A stretch of DNA of 64,000 nt from Noviluteimonas gilva (GCF_009740395.1 NZ_WOXT01000005.1:62001-126000), one strand, 5' to 3'; numbered from the stretch's first letter, positions 36,207 to 44,319 are shown. Numbers and translations: made by a program. The notes: generated by a model from the sequence alone, not told the origin.

Positions 36207-36848
36207 TTAGCCGGACGACTGGGCGCGACCGGTGTCCGGATCGCATCCCCTGACTTTTTGGTCCCCCCTCCCCCTCCGTAGGTTGGCCCGCGCGCGCGCT
36301 TTACCCTCCGGCGTGCGCGGGCCGGTGGAACGTCCGCCGTGGAATCGGCAACGCTTCTTTCCAGGTTCGCTTAGAGCCTTGCACGGCTGTCCATCCCGAT
36401 GGCGCTTCGCACCACAAAGTACGCGCCGCCGGGCTTGCTTCTCCCTGCTCTCAGCTAGCCACCGGTCAGCCCATGTCGGCATGTCGAGCGCGTTCTTTTG
36501 CGCTCGTGCGCACGTCAGTGCGGTGTCGCGAGGCCCTAAGCCTTCTCCGAACTCATACGCGCCCGCGCGTTTCCGTCTGTTAATTCCGGCACCCGCGCTC
36601 GAAGTCATGGACGGCTCTATTTTTTGATTGTTTAGTCCGGTCAGCCGCCCCCAGTCGCAAACGATGGCGTCCAGGATGGCGCTATTGGTCGCCGCAACGC
36701 TGCCTGACCTTTCCATCGCTCGCCTCGCTTCAATGATCGCGAGCGCCGCCGCGCCCGGCATGTAGTCCAAGCGCCGGATACTGGCCCTGCGCTTGCGTTG
36801 CAGGCTCGCCAGGTACGCGCGGTCCTTGCTCAAGTAGCCATTGGTCAT
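36207..36848 (-). CDS. HGGxSTGPRT-motif protein (element 2 backbone)
   Basis: A 213-residue basic protein. The N-terminal 150 residues (starting MTNGYLSKDRAYLASLQRKR) are helical and not recognised. The C-terminal 60 residues carry CGAKRHRDGQPCKALSEPGK, a possible zinc site with the following CRFHGG, and HGGRSTGPRTPEGKARAR, the same module as the 66-residue element 1 protein at 26705. Confidence 0.7.
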   Translation of the reverse strand: MTNGYLSKDRAYLASLQRKRRASIRRLDYMPGAAALAIIEARRAMERSGSVAATNSAILDAIVCDWGRLTGLNNQKIEPSMTSSAGAGINRRKRAGAYEFGEGLGPRDTALTCARAQKNALDMPTWADRWLAESREKQARRRVLCGAKRHRDGQPCKALSEPGKKRCRFHGGRSTGPRTPEGKARARANLRRGRGDQKVRGCDPDTGRAQSSG

Positions 36849-36941
36849 TGCGGCCTCATTTCGTTGAAGGCTGGGATCGCGGATGGCGCGATCATTGGTC
36901 GCGGCAGGCGCGTACCGCTTGGTAGATTCTTAGAAGGAGCC

Positions 36942-37078
36942 CGATGGTCGGGGCGCACACGCGGGCGAATTGGGCGACTTAGGACCGATGGTCGGGGCAG
37001 TGCGCCCCGATGCTCGTACCTATGGGCCAAACCCTTCCCACGATCGTCGGGGCAGTGTGCCCCGACGGTCGGGGTGGG
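36942..37078. repeat. Cluster of TCGGGGC palindromes
   Basis: Repeats of CGATGGTCGGGGC occur at 36942, 36986, about 37041 (CGATCGTCGGGGC) and 37063 (CGACGGTCGGGG). Two are extended to palindromes: TCGGGGCAGTGCGCCCCGA (about 36992-37010) and TCGGGGCAGTGTGCCCCGA (about 37046-37064), the latter with perfect 8-bp arms. They lie between the winged-helix gene and the HGG gene. Confidence 0.75.
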
Positions 37079-37095
37079 CTTCGCGTTTATGCCGG

Positions 37096-37509
37096 TCATG
37101 CCGCTTCTCTCACAACCTGGCGTCGCCAACGACCGGACGGAACGGAAGTGGATTGCACCTCCAACTTCCCGCCGCATTCGTCAATGCCAAGCCACGTCAC
37201 CGCGTAGAGCGTCGGGCAATGTAGACCGCCTTGTCGCGTCTGTTCGATCATCCCGGACGTCAGCAATTCCAGCAGCGCGCGACGCAGGGTGTCTTTCGAC
37301 TTCCAGCCACGCATCTTCATCCATGACCACGGTGCAGCCATGTCGCCGTTGTTGTTGCCCCGATACTGCGCGCCCAGGTCCAGCAGCAACGCACGCGCCT
37401 TGAAGGACAGCGCGCAATATGCCGGGCTGTCCAACACTTCCACGGGCATTCGAAAGAACCAGCCGCTGTCGCGTCGCCCCTTGAACCGTTCGCGGCTTCG
37501 TCGGCTCAT
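37096..37509 (-). CDS. Winged-helix-type element backbone protein
   Basis: A 137-residue protein, homologue of the element 1 protein at 27027: FFRMPVEVLDSPAYCALSFK, LLLDLGAQYRGNNNGDMAAP, MKMRGWKSKDTLRRALLELL and TLYAVTWLGIDECGGKLEV. The shared G-W-x-S-x-x-T-L/D-x-A-x-x-x-L region looks like an HTH. It overlaps the zinc-finger-like gene upstream by four bases and ends just beside the palindrome cluster, which it might bind (inference). Confidence 0.72.
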   Translation of the reverse strand: MSRRSRERFKGRRDSGWFFRMPVEVLDSPAYCALSFKARALLLDLGAQYRGNNNGDMAAPWSWMKMRGWKSKDTLRRALLELLTSGMIEQTRQGGLHCPTLYAVTWLGIDECGGKLEVQSTSVPSGRWRRQVVREAA

Positions 37510-37775
37510 GGCACCACCCCCTGTACCCCAGTAGCGGGCGGGGTCTTGCGTTGGCTTGAAATGCTAGCCCCGGCACGTCTGGCATCAGGTGTCAGCAAGA
37601 ACCCTCGCTCACTGCGACGCCAGCCAGCACGCAGCATCTCTACTGCCCTGAGGCAGCGACGTTCGGGCGAACCGATCGCGCCGATACGATGACGGTCGAA
37701 GCCGCGAACGCTGCCGAAGTAGTCGCCGCATGACGGACATTGGCAACGGTTGCCGGTCAGTCGCGGGGGCATCAT
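37506..37775 (-). CDS. C2H2-like zinc-finger small protein
   Basis: An 89-residue basic protein. CQCPSCGDYFGSVRGFDRHR and the later RRCL give the C-x-x-C ... H ... C layout of the small phage/island zinc fingers. ATGA overlaps at both ends (with 37772 upstream and 37096 downstream) show it belongs to the AlpA operon. Probably DNA or protein binding; role unknown. Confidence 0.68.
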   Translation of the reverse strand: MMPPRLTGNRCQCPSCGDYFGSVRGFDRHRIGAIGSPERRCLRAVEMLRAGWRRSERGFLLTPDARRAGASISSQRKTPPATGVQGVVP

Positions 37776-38011
37776 GCGGCACCCCAATTCCAGCCCTTTT
37801 TAGAGTGCGCAGAATCGGTTGATTGGGCTAGTCCGATTGCCTCCGCGTCCAGGCGGTCTAGTTGCGCCCGCGCAGCATCCAACGTCACGCGGGCCAGGAA
37901 TAGCGGAGCGACGTCGTCGTGGGTATGCTCACTCCCGCTGCCATCGCAAATGCCAGCATTTTCCGAAACGCCACGGTTGCCGCCGTGGCGTTTCTTTTTT
38001 GTGCTCGTCAT
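37772..38011 (-). CDS. Hypothetical small protein of the AlpA operon
   Basis: A 79-residue protein starting MTSTKKKRHGGNRGVSENAG, with a helix LARVTLDAARAQLDRLDAEA. No family recognised. Support comes from ATGA overlaps with the AlpA-like gene upstream and the zinc-finger gene downstream. Confidence 0.6.
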   Translation of the reverse strand: MTSTKKKRHGGNRGVSENAGICDGSGSEHTHDDVAPLFLARVTLDAARAQLDRLDAEAIGLAQSTDSAHSKKGWNWGAA

Positions 38012-38229
38012 GCCGCCGCCTTTGCATCGCGGGCCGCAATGCGGGCCTCACACCATTCGGTCACCTCATTCTCGGGCCATGCGCTGGCACGCTCGCCCAG
38101 CTTGACGGGTGCTGGGAAGTCGCCAGACGAAATGCGGCGGTAGATTTCGGAACGGGATAGCCCGGTACGGGCTTTGACCTGCGGCAGTCGCAGCAGGACA
38201 TTGGTGGCTGTCGGGATGCCATGTCGCAT
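38008..38229 (-). CDS. AlpA family HTH regulator
   Basis: A 73-residue protein: LLRLPQVKARTGLSRSEIYR (HTH) and SGDFPAPVKLGERASAWPENEV, the classic AlpA sequence (phage P4/CP4-57 type activators of excision). First gene of a four-gene overlapping leftward operon. Confidence 0.9.
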   Translation of the reverse strand: MRHGIPTATNVLLRLPQVKARTGLSRSEIYRRISSGDFPAPVKLGERASAWPENEVTEWCEARIAARDAKAAA

Positions 38230-38349
38230 ATTTCACCCTTCACAGCGCGCGACGCCGCGGAATGCAGCGACCCTGACGCGCCGTGTTGGGTTGTATTTAG
38301 CCGTGGCAGGACCGACACGATGGGCGATTAGGACACCGCTCTTTCCCTA

Positions 38350-39078
38350 TTAGCCATCCACGGCCAAGCCCCGGGCCTCCTCAATGACTTTGCGGATGGT
38401 TTCGTCGTTGGGCCCGCTAAAACCAAGTTCCTGCAATTGTTTCTCAATTGAGCCAGCCGAACCCCGGTTGGGAAGCTTTGCCATGACATCGAGAGCACGA
38501 ATGATCCTCAACAGGCTTTTCTCGCGCCTGGCATCCAAATTGGCGCGGACACTTTCCTTCGGCTGTTCGGATGAGAACATCACATCCTCGGAAGCGACCT
38601 TCTGGCAGCTTGTCACGTAGCTAGTTTCAACGCCAAGGAATTCTGAAGACCCGATAACTTCAACGGCGGTGAATCCATCGTCGCGCCCATCAATTGCTAC
38701 ATGCCAGCCCCGAAGGCTCACAGGGGTCTTCCTTGTAAATACGGTGGCCGCAAACTCCGGCGTCAGGCGAACCCACCCCGTCATCTCATATCGCGGATTC
38801 GGGGTTAGCGTTCGCTTCTTGCCTGCGATTAGGTGTCGCGTGCCGTGCTCGTATGTATCACTCGGATCATACGGCGTCCCAAGATCCCTCCAACGTACGT
38901 TCGGATACTCCTCATACGACCAAGGCGGGAGAAACTCTTCCTGAGTCGCTGCAACGCGCTCGCGAAGAAAAACGAATGCGTCCATCTGGCCGCTCATGGC
39001 GCGGGCCCTAATGACACTTTCACTAACGCCGAGTTCTTTCGCCTTGCTTGCGATATCCGCGAAGTCTTGCTCGTCCAT
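38350..39078 (-). CDS. Hypothetical protein, element 2 backbone
   Basis: A 242-residue protein. The N-terminal half (VSESVIRARAMSGQMDAFVF) may begin with an HTH; the C-terminal 65 residues (KSLLRIIRALDVMAKLP ... GPNDETIRKVIEEARGL) match a module I recognise from the C-termini of many phage and island proteins, of unknown role. Codon use is visibly less GC-biased than in neighbours, fitting recent acquisition. Confidence 0.65.
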   Translation of the reverse strand: MDEQDFADIASKAKELGVSESVIRARAMSGQMDAFVFLRERVAATQEEFLPPWSYEEYPNVRWRDLGTPYDPSDTYEHGTRHLIAGKKRTLTPNPRYEMTGWVRLTPEFAATVFTRKTPVSLRGWHVAIDGRDDGFTAVEVIGSSEFLGVETSYVTSCQKVASEDVMFSSEQPKESVRANLDARREKSLLRIIRALDVMAKLPNRGSAGSIEKQLQELGFSGPNDETIRKVIEEARGLAVDG

Positions 39079-39165
39079 GCGCGCCCCAGCGCCCCCGAAA
39101 AGTGGCCGCGCCAGCGCCGCAGGGTTACGGCATTTTCGCCCCGTCGGGCTAGGCGCGGCTGTTCG

Positions 39166-40500
39166 TTATGCCTTGCGCTTGCGAATTGGTGTCACCTTCG
39201 CGGATACGCCTATCAGCAAGCGGTGTAGTGTTTCCAACGCATCGCGTTTTTCTGGTAGGTAGTCGTGGCGGTCGTAGTGCCGCGCCTGCACGCCGCTCAG
39301 GCCGTGCGATTGCAACTGTGCCCGGACGTCAGCGCTTACCCCCTCGGCAGCAAGTCGAGTTTCCACCGTTCGCCTCAGGTCGCCAACGGTGAACGGCCCC
39401 TTTTCCAGTTCGCCTGCCCCTACCATTGCGTCCACCACAGAACGCAAGCGGTGATGAACCGTCGCGTACACGGCACCTGACTCGCCTGCGGTAACGGTAA
39501 ACAAATACGTCCCCAATGTTCCGCCTTGAAGCGCGCGAAGGGCAACGATGGCCTGTTCGATCAACGGCACGTCATGGGGGCGCGCTTGGCGTCGGCGTCC
39601 CTTTGTATCGCGCAAGCGCACTACTTGCAGGTCGGAATCCAGATCGTCAAGCGTCAGTCTCGCAAGTTGTTCGATTCGTTGCCCACCAGTGATGAGGTGG
39701 AATCGGAGCAACGCCCCGCCAGGGTCCGGCAACACCTGCAGGCGTCGCCAGTAGGCGCGCAGTTCCGCAACCGATAGCGCGCGCTGGCGTGCCTGCGATG
39801 CGCCCTCAATCGTCACCAGGTCCCGCGCGGGGTTGGCAGTGACGCGAAGCTCGCGCAGCGCGGGAAGCGCTCTTGCGTCCTGGCGCGCACGCACCGCCGC
39901 TGCGTAGGCAGCCCGGAGATATGCACGCAGCTTCGCAGCCTCGCGCAGCTTCCCGGCATCAGCAGGCTTTGCCACTACGGCCAGCAGGTCATCCGCAGTG
40001 ATTTGTCCGGCAGGGGTTAACCACAGCACCGGCCATGCGTCATGGACGTGACGCCACAGCGCGCGCCTTACCTCCGCGGCACTCGCCTTTTCCTCTCGTT
40101 CGAGCTGCGCGACGTATCCAGCGAGCACGGCTCCTAGCGTGGCGCGCTTCGCAGCCGCTTCGGCCTCGGCCGCACGTGCGTCAGCCTCCTGCTGGCGATG
40201 CGCTTCCCGGCGCTCGGCGTCAATCGCCGCCCGAAGGTCCCGCTCTCCAGATTGGTAGCGCCGCGAGAGGGCATCGGCTAGGCGCCGCGCATCGGCAAGG
40301 TTGAGGCCGGTCCCCAGCGGGAGACGCACGCGCTCGCCGTCAGGTGCCGTGTAGCGGTAGTAAAACGTCGGGCCATTGGCCAGACGCCGGACCTGTAATA
40401 CGCCCGCCCCACGAGCCGCCGGATCAGCCGCGCTCTCGCCGACCCGCAGCGTAGCCACGCGCCGCGACGTCAAGCGACCTCGGCTGTTGCTCGCGCTCAT
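39166..40500 (-). CDS. Tyrosine integrase of element 2
   Basis: A 444-residue recombinase. An N-terminal arm-binding region (FYYRYTAPDGERVRLPLGTG), a long charged helix, a core-binding domain, and the catalytic domain: R in LITGGQRIEQLARLTLDDLD, box II FTVGDLRRTVETRL, H in LQSHGLSGVQARHYDRHDY and the Tyr in RHYDRHDY. In box II the usual His of H-x-x-R is a Gly (G-D-L-R-R-T). ATG at 40500 (MSASNSRG) with GGACGGG upstream; ATG at 40527 is possible. It is 137 bp from the att copy at 40638. Confidence 0.9.
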   Translation of the reverse strand: MSASNSRGRLTSRRVATLRVGESAADPAARGAGVLQVRRLANGPTFYYRYTAPDGERVRLPLGTGLNLADARRLADALSRRYQSGERDLRAAIDAERREAHRQQEADARAAEAEAAAKRATLGAVLAGYVAQLEREEKASAAEVRRALWRHVHDAWPVLWLTPAGQITADDLLAVVAKPADAGKLREAAKLRAYLRAAYAAAVRARQDARALPALRELRVTANPARDLVTIEGASQARQRALSVAELRAYWRRLQVLPDPGGALLRFHLITGGQRIEQLARLTLDDLDSDLQVVRLRDTKGRRRQARPHDVPLIEQAIVALRALQGGTLGTYLFTVTAGESGAVYATVHHRLRSVVDAMVGAGELEKGPFTVGDLRRTVETRLAAEGVSADVRAQLQSHGLSGVQARHYDRHDYLPEKRDALETLHRLLIGVSAKVTPIRKRKA

Positions 40501-40637
40501 TGGTGCCCGTCCGGTGCCCGTTTCCATCAGGATCGCATGGATCGTCTTGGAACGCACTGGGAGGCCAAATTGCAGTAATTTCAGTGCATTGCCTTGAGAT
40601 GCGATCCGGTACTGGGCGATGTGAGACTCCAAAACAA

Positions 40638-40691
40638 GGGATTGAAAATCCCCGTGTCGGGGGTTCGATTCCCTCCCCGGCCACCATGCGA
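40638..40691. repeat. Right attachment site (attR of element 2)
   Basis: Contains the 48-bp tRNA-Phe 3' part (40639-40686) and matches the left copy over 54 bp (40638-40691 with 12974-13027). Confidence 0.95.
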
Positions 40692-40705
40692 TTCAAGGCG
40701 TTACG

Positions 40706-40736
40706 AAAAAGCCCGCACACGTTGCGGGCTTTTTTT
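40706..40736. terminator. Intrinsic terminator, probably the original tRNA-Phe terminator
   Basis: AGCCCGCA / TGCGGGCT stem, loop CACGT, with A-run before and T-run after, so it can act in both directions: for the tRNA rightward and for the DUF5694 gene leftward. Confidence 0.9.
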
Positions 40737-40756
40737 GTGCGCGCCGAATGGAGGAC

Positions 40757-41560
40757 CTACTTCGGCAGGTAATCGTTCGGCTCGACCAGTTCGACGCCCG
40801 GCGCCTCGACGATGCACTGGCGCAACAGATAGGCGTGGCCCTCGCCGAAGAACACGACCGCGCGCCCACCCTCCGGCAGGCTTTGCAGCAGCCGGGCGCA
40901 GATCGAAAGATTGCGGGCATACCAGGCGCTCACCAGGCGCGCACCCGGCTGCGTGTCGCCTTCGCCATAACGCAGCATGTCCACGTAGAAGCCGTGGTTC
41001 TCCAGCGCGCGCTCCGGCGTGTTCATGTAGCGAAGGACCGATCCGAGGCTGCCGCTTGCGACGCGCTCGCTGAGGTTCTTCACTTCCTTCCCTGCGCCGG
41101 CGAGGGCCGCATCCAATCGCGGCTGCATGCCATGGGTGCTTGCGTATTCCTTCACCGCATCGAAGGGGAACTCACCGCCGACGTCGATGCCGTTGACGCG
41201 CTCCAGATCACGCAGCGCCGCCAACCGGAATCCCAGTTGCACGACTTCGTTGCGCGAAGGCGCGAGCTTGCCGGTTCGGTAGCTCGCGTACTGTTCGTCC
41301 GTCGTCGCCTGCGGCCACTCCACCATGACCTGCGTGGGTTCGAATCGCGCGAGCCCCTTGGCGATGTCGGCCAGTTCCGCCTGGCGCTTCTTGGCAAGCA
41401 CGTCGTCGACCTGGACGTTGAAGACGTCTCGTCCCGGATTGTCCAGGTGGAAGGTGCCGACGATCATGACTTTCGTCGGCGCGGGCTTTGCGGCCTCCTG
41501 CGCCGTCGCATCGCCGACGACGAGCAGCGCGCCAAGCAGGACAAGCAACCTTGCGAACAT
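40757..41560 (-). CDS. DUF5694 exported protein
   Basis: A 267-residue protein with signal peptide (MFARLLVLLGALLVVGDATA). TKVMIVGTFHLDNPGRDVFN, QVDDVLAKKRQAELADIAKG, QVMVEWPQATTDEQYASYR and VVFFGEGHAYLLRQC are those of the DUF5694 family, whose G-T-F-H and G-x-G-H motifs recall TraB/TIKI-type metal sites. Periplasmic; function unknown. First chromosomal gene right of element 2. Confidence 0.85.
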   Translation of the reverse strand: MFARLLVLLGALLVVGDATAQEAAKPAPTKVMIVGTFHLDNPGRDVFNVQVDDVLAKKRQAELADIAKGLARFEPTQVMVEWPQATTDEQYASYRTGKLAPSRNEVVQLGFRLAALRDLERVNGIDVGGEFPFDAVKEYASTHGMQPRLDAALAGAGKEVKNLSERVASGSLGSVLRYMNTPERALENHGFYVDMLRYGEGDTQPGARLVSAWYARNLSICARLLQSLPEGGRAVVFFGEGHAYLLRQCIVEAPGVELVEPNDYLPK

Positions 41561-41686
41561 GGTGGACTCCCGTCATCGCCGATGCGCCCGGATATTACAT
41601 TCAGAAGTGCGGGCCGGTCGTGCGCGCAATCGCCCGATCCGGTGATGACGGAAGCGGCATTCCGCCAGCGATGATGCTGGGTGATC

Positions 41687-42406
41687 ATGGCGCCGCTCGC
41701 AAACGAAGTGATCGAACGCTACGGCGGCCTCGACCGCTGGAATCGGTTCGACACGGTGGAGGCGCGCCTGGGCGTCGGCGGTGCGCTGTGGGGGTTGAAG
41801 CAACAGGCCGGCGTCATGGACGACATCTTCGTACGCGTGAGCTTGCGCGAACCGCGCGCGTCGCATTTCCCGTTCACCGCGCCGCACTTGCGCACGTCGT
41901 TCCAACCGCATCGCGTCGCGATCGAGGACGCCGACGGGAACGTGGAAGCCGAACTCCTGGAACCGCGTCGTTCGTTCGACGGGCACGGCCTCGACACGCC
42001 GTGGTCGCTGTTGCAGTTGGCCTATTTCGCCGGTTACGCGATGTGGACTTACCTCAACACACCGTTCCTGTTCGCATACAACGGCGTGCAAACGGAGGAG
42101 CTTTCGCCCTGGGAAGAAAATGGCGAACGCTGGCGACGCGTGCAGGCCACCCTGCCCGCCCACCTTCCCAGCCACTGCACGGTCCAGACGTTCTACTTCG
42201 ACGCCGATCGATTGCTGAAGCGACACGATTACAGCGCCGACATTCTGGGCGGTACCGCGGCCGCGCATTACACGGCCGACCATGTCGACGTATCGGGCAT
42301 CCCGGTGCCGACCAGGCGTTGGGTGCTGCCGCGCAATCCGGATGGAAGCACGGCGCCCGAGCCGACGATCGTGTCGATCGCGTTGAGCGAAATCCTGTTC
42401 CAGTAG
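41687..42406 (+). CDS. Hypothetical protein
   Basis: A 239-residue soluble protein not recognised with confidence. It has YGGLDRWNRFDTVEARLGVG near the start, LDTPWSLLQLAYFAGYAMWT in the middle and a C-terminal DHVDVSGIPVPTRRWVLPRN. ATG at 41687 or GTG at 41681. It has no evident operon partners; a gap of about 200 bp follows. Confidence 0.7.
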   Translation: MAPLANEVIERYGGLDRWNRFDTVEARLGVGGALWGLKQQAGVMDDIFVRVSLREPRASHFPFTAPHLRTSFQPHRVAIEDADGNVEAELLEPRRSFDGHGLDTPWSLLQLAYFAGYAMWTYLNTPFLFAYNGVQTEELSPWEENGERWRRVQATLPAHLPSHCTVQTFYFDADRLLKRHDYSADILGGTAAAHYTADHVDVSGIPVPTRRWVLPRNPDGSTAPEPTIVSIALSEILFQ

Positions 42407-42610
42407 CAGCCCGCGTCCAGCGTGAAGGTCGGATCACGCTTCTGTCATCGGTGCGCGCCCACTCTGCATGGGCACCCGACAGCATGGATGTCTGTCCGGC
42501 GGCACTCACCGAATTGCACCCTCGCCTTTGAGCCCTGAGGCCTGCTTCCGCAGGCCATCTTTGGCCATGGCCAAGAATCGATCCCAACGGATCCTTCCAA
42601 GGTGAGACGC
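42407..42610. other. Intergenic stretch with a short hairpin
   Basis: GGCCTGC TTCC GCAGGCC at 42539-42556 forms a 7-bp hairpin followed by ATCTTT. It may end the preceding transcript; no T-run long enough to be sure. Confidence 0.35.
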
Positions 42611-42787
42611 ATGAACAATTCGAACAGCACGGATACCAGCAAGACCTCCGGCCAGCCGGCCAACTTCGGCGAGAAGAGCGAGACCCAGGTCGACGCGCAG
42701 CCGGCGAAGGTGGAAGAGCCCAAGTCCGACGCGAAGAACGAAACCAAAGAACCGAGCGATGATGCGTCGGGCAAGTCCCAGCGCTGA
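42611..42787 (+). CDS. Small hydrophilic hypothetical protein
   Basis: A 58-residue protein of mainly Ser, Thr, Lys, Glu and Asp (MNNSNSTDTSKTSGQPANFG to DDASGKSQR), likely disordered. GGTGAG precedes the ATG at 42611 and a strong terminator follows at 42809, which supports a real short gene. Confidence 0.6.
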   Translation: MNNSNSTDTSKTSGQPANFGEKSETQVDAQPAKVEEPKSDAKNETKEPSDDASGKSQR

Positions 42788-42808
42788 GCCGGTAGTTCGA
42801 CGCGGATG

Positions 42809-42840
42809 AAAAAGGCGGAGCCTCTGGCTCCGCCTTTTTT
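42809..42840 (+). terminator. Intrinsic terminator
   Basis: AAAAAGGCGGAGCC / GGCTCCGCCTTTTTT hairpin with loop TCT; bidirectional type, lying between the small gene at 42611 and the convergent gene at 42865. Confidence 0.93.
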
Positions 42841-42864
42841 ATTCGCGCCTCACAATGTCTTACG

Positions 42865-43254
42865 TCATGCCGACTCTTCGTCGACGCCGTAACGCAACCA
42901 TCGATCCGCAACGCCAGCGTCGGAGAATGCGCGCGCATCGATTCCCGCCTCGCGCGCGAAGATTTCGCAATACTCCAGGTGATCCATGCCGTTGGGCTTC
43001 ACGTGCGCGATGCGAAGGCCTTCCAATCCGCGACCCTTCATCGTCTCGACGAGGGCGCGCCACTCCGAGATGGCGAGCTCGTCGCCGGACAGGAGATCGC
43101 ACAGATACACCCACCTGGGGCGCTGTTCGCGGATCTGCTCCAGGATCCGCTCCCAGTAGGCGACGGTGTTACCCAGCGTCCGCTCACCCCGCACCGTCGC
43201 GGACAGGCCGCCGTTGAGTCGCGCGAACGCGATGCTGTAGTCCTTCTGTTCCAT
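42865..43254 (-). CDS. Hypothetical STAS-like protein
   Basis: A 129-residue cytosolic protein: MEQKDYSIAFARLNGGLSAT, WVYLCDLLSGDELAISEWRA and the ending FSDAGVADRWLRYGV. The order of strands and helices and the F-x-D-x-x-x-A-x-x-W-L end suggest a STAS/SpoIIAA-like fold; no named family. GGAG lies upstream of the ATG. Its first 71 bases overlap the 3' end of the LysR gene. Confidence 0.6.
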   Translation of the reverse strand: MEQKDYSIAFARLNGGLSATVRGERTLGNTVAYWERILEQIREQRPRWVYLCDLLSGDELAISEWRALVETMKGRGLEGLRIAHVKPNGMDHLEYCEIFAREAGIDARAFSDAGVADRWLRYGVDEESA

Positions 43255-44227
43255 GTGGACTCCGTGTCTTCCTTGTCGACAGTTTGCGCCCTACCGCGTC
43301 CACGAGGCGATCGGCCAGCCAGACCAGGCCCTGGTCGGTCGCCGCGGCGCGCGGAAGCACCGCATTGAGTTGGGATTGCCCGAGCGGCATCGGGGGTTCG
43401 ATCGCCACGACGCCAGCGGCCTTGCCATGCGATTGGACGAAGCGGCGCGGCAACGCCGCGATGAGATCGCTGTCGGCCACGACCGCCATCGCGAGCATGA
43501 AGTTCGGAACGGTGAGCGCGACGCGGCGCGACCGTCCCTGCTTGGCGAGCACGTCATCGACGAATCCGTGCGGATCGCCGCCCAGCGACGTCACCAGGTG
43601 GTGCATCGCGCAGAACCGATCCAGCGTCGGCGCCTTCGCGAACGGATGTCCCGCACGCGCGGCGACGACGAAGTCTTCGTCGTACAACAGGCGCGAATCG
43701 AACCGTGCGGGAACGGCATTCATCGGCACGATCGCGATGTCGAGCGCGCGGTCGTCGAGGTCGGCGAATGCTCCGCGCCACGCGCGCTCGGGCGCGGATT
43801 CGCCGGGCACCGGCAACAACTGTCGCAGCGTCAGGTCGATCCCCGGTGCTTTCGCGCGCACGGCCGCGAGCAGCGGTTGCAGGAACACGACCGACACCGC
43901 ATCGGGTGCGCCGATGGCGAACCGACGCGTCGACGTCGCGGGATCGAACGGCGTGGCCGCGGCAACCACGCCGCGCACGCCGGCCAGCACGTCCGCGATG
44001 GGCTTGGTCAATTCGAGCGCGCGCGCAGTGGGCACCACGCCGCGCGGTGTCTTGAGGAACAGCGGATCGTCGAGCAACCGACGCAGGCGACCGAGCCCAT
44101 GGCTCACAGCGGACGGCGAGACGTACAGGCGCTCGGCGGCGCGCCCGACGTGCAGCGTTTCGATCACCGCTTCGAACAACACCAGCAGGTTGAGGTCGAC
44201 GCGCGCGAGGTCAGTCTGATTCAGCAT
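43184..44227 (-). CDS. LysR-type transcriptional regulator
   Basis: A 347-residue regulator. The HTH is LARVDLNLLVLFEAVIETLH, followed by GRAAERLYVSPSAVSHGLGR, RLLDDPLFLKTPRGVVPTAR. The effector domain (RRFAIGAPDAVSVVFLQPLL to the end) is the usual LysR substrate-binding fold. The last 30 residues after WLADRLVDAVGRKL run into the next gene in another frame and are unlike a LysR tail. It is divergent from the SnoaL-like gene at 44320 (92 bp apart), its likely target by the usual LysR logic. Confidence 0.93.
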   Translation of the reverse strand: MLNQTDLARVDLNLLVLFEAVIETLHVGRAAERLYVSPSAVSHGLGRLRRLLDDPLFLKTPRGVVPTARALELTKPIADVLAGVRGVVAAATPFDPATSTRRFAIGAPDAVSVVFLQPLLAAVRAKAPGIDLTLRQLLPVPGESAPERAWRGAFADLDDRALDIAIVPMNAVPARFDSRLLYDEDFVVAARAGHPFAKAPTLDRFCAMHHLVTSLGGDPHGFVDDVLAKQGRSRRVALTVPNFMLAMAVVADSDLIAALPRRFVQSHGKAAGVVAIEPPMPLGQSQLNAVLPRAAATDQGLVWLADRLVDAVGRKLSTRKTRSPHGTEGLQHRVRATQRRPVRDGAG

Positions 44228-44319
44228 GTCGCTGAAATCATATCACTGGATTCAGGAGGCTCCGTCGAGCACGCTTTCGGCACCCCGAAGCGGCGCCCCC
44301 AAGCCGCAGGAGTTCCACG

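Larger units (their letters stand above)
30118..40686. mobile_element. Integrative element 2 in tRNA-Phe (stress/signalling cargo)
   Basis: About 10.6 kb bounded by the 48-bp repeats at 30070 and 40639. The integrase is at the right end, reading leftward. Cargo: compact tyrosine recombinase, STAS-like protein with PAS histidine kinase, Hsp20 and small proteins. Backbone on the right: HGGxSTGPRT protein, palindrome cluster, winged-helix protein, zinc-finger-like protein, AlpA-type HTH, 242-residue protein, integrase. Gene order parallels element 1. Confidence 0.88.

Noticed and set aside
30118..40686. Element 2 as a prophage
   Set aside because: No capsid, terminase, portal or tail gene is present; only integrase, AlpA and small backbone proteins.
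40424..40720. Minus-strand frame reading VAGEGIEPPTRGFSI across the right att copy
   Set aside because: Antisense translation of the duplicated tRNA 3' end, not a gene; the similar frame at 30050-30289 is the same artefact.
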